From an uncultured Oscillospiraceae bacterium (lineage in GTDB: Bacteria; Bacillota; Clostridia; Oscillospirales; Oscillospiraceae), in NCBI GenBank assembly GCA_900756575.1, contig CAAEKQ010000151.1, positions 1 to 5,709 on the forward strand: a DNA stretch of 5,709 nt, written 5' to 3'. Under the pieces are notes generated by a model. That model saw only the letters and a program-made list of their open reading frames with translations, ran no database searches and was not told the origin of the DNA. Positions 5,315-5,709 of the stretch are shown here, piece after piece. The translations under genes were made by a program, and so were the position numbers. Within the stretch, counting starts at the first letter, position 1. Each line of letters begins with the position of its first letter.

Positions 5315-5709
5315 ATGAACGTATTATTTTTGTCTCTGGCACCCATTGCGTCGTTGGAGGACCGGGGGATCTATCCGGATCTTCTGCGGATCTTTGTCAA
5401 AAACGGACACTTTGTCCGCATCATTTCCGTCCAACCGGATTGCGCCACCTATGATGATCGCCGCGAGGGCTATGCCGTTCTGCATGTGCAGACGCCCCAG
5501 ATGCAAAAGGTGGGACTCCTCAAAAAAGGCATCGCGTCTTTGCAGATCGGCCCCAATATCCGGCGGGCCCTGGACCGGCATTGCCGGAATGAGCGCTATG
5601 ACCTCATCCTGATGGCCACGCCGCCTATCACTCTGGCGGGCGTGGTGGCCTATATCAAAAAGCGGGACGGAGCGAAGTTCTACCTGCTTCTCAAGGACAT
5701 CTGGCCTCA
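5315..5709 (+). CDS. WbuB-like GT4-family glycosyltransferase, 3'-partial
   Basis: The frame is open from ATG 5315 to the window end, giving 131 residues, so only the N-terminal Rossmann half is present. The ATG is preceded by GGGAAGG (5304-5310). The start MNVLFLSLAPI, RGIYPDLLRIFVKNGH (17-32), then YDLILMATPPITL (95-107) and YLLLKDIWP (123-131) follow the pattern of WbuB-type GT-B enzymes as I know it. Members of this group add an amino sugar to an undecaprenyl-linked acceptor on the cytoplasmic side. Here the enzyme could act on the sugar loaded by the PglC-like transferase. The catalytic C-terminal half lies outside the window, so donor and acceptor cannot be judged. It sits 59 bases after the pglD-like stop, in the same direction, and probably in the same operon. 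Confidence 0.82.
   Translation, partial: MNVLFLSLAPIASLEDRGIYPDLLRIFVKNGHFVRIISVQPDCATYDDRREGYAVLHVQTPQMQKVGLLKKGIASLQIGPNIRRALDRHCRNERYDLILMATPPITLAGVVAYIKKRDGAKFYLLLKDIWP

Overview
The window looks like a glycan or capsule biosynthesis locus from a gut-type clostridial Firmicute. The genes are GC-rich, Shine-Dalgarno sequences are purine-rich (AGGAG, AGGGAG), genes overlap tightly, and the protein style resembles Oscillospiraceae. The organism assignment is inferred from this style, not proven. All supported genes are on the + strand.

Layout. Positions 1-1986 hold the 3' part of a multi-pass membrane protein of the O-antigen ligase/polymerase (Wzy/WaaL) family, open at the left edge of the window. 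It carries a large predicted ectodomain and a soluble helical C-terminal tail. A perfect 16-bp intrinsic terminator follows (1992-2027). Next comes an AT-rich leader (2031-2237), about 33% GC over 2031-2170, which holds candidate promoters, a helically phased 10-bp repeat array (ACTGT-type) and an imperfect palindrome. A new operon then begins: a fusion protein (2238-2861), a DegT-family aminotransferase like PglE (2877-3989), a small monotopic phosphoglycosyl transferase like PglC (3989-4603), a full-length PglD/NeuD-type acetyltransferase (4593-5255), and the N-terminal part of a WbuB-like GT4 glycosyltransferase (from 5315, running off the right edge).

How the genes fit together. PglE- and PglD-type enzymes convert a UDP-4-keto-6-deoxy-HexNAc into a UDP-4-acetamido sugar such as UDP-diNAc-bacillosamine. 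The PglC-type enzyme loads the sugar phosphate onto undecaprenyl phosphate, and the WbuB-like enzyme would extend the chain. The Wzy-like protein upstream could polymerise or ligate the product, although the terminator separates it from this operon. The UDP-HexNAc 4,6-dehydratase (PglF type) that the pathway needs is not in the window.

Most unusual feature. The first gene of the operon encodes the arm-type (AP2-like) DNA-binding domain of a tyrosine integrase, joined in frame to a shortened PglD-like domain that lacks the catalytic histidine. It lies just downstream of the phased repeat array. This could be a relic of an integrase gene, or a DNA-binding protein that senses a sugar nucleotide and controls the operon. 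The second idea is a hypothesis.
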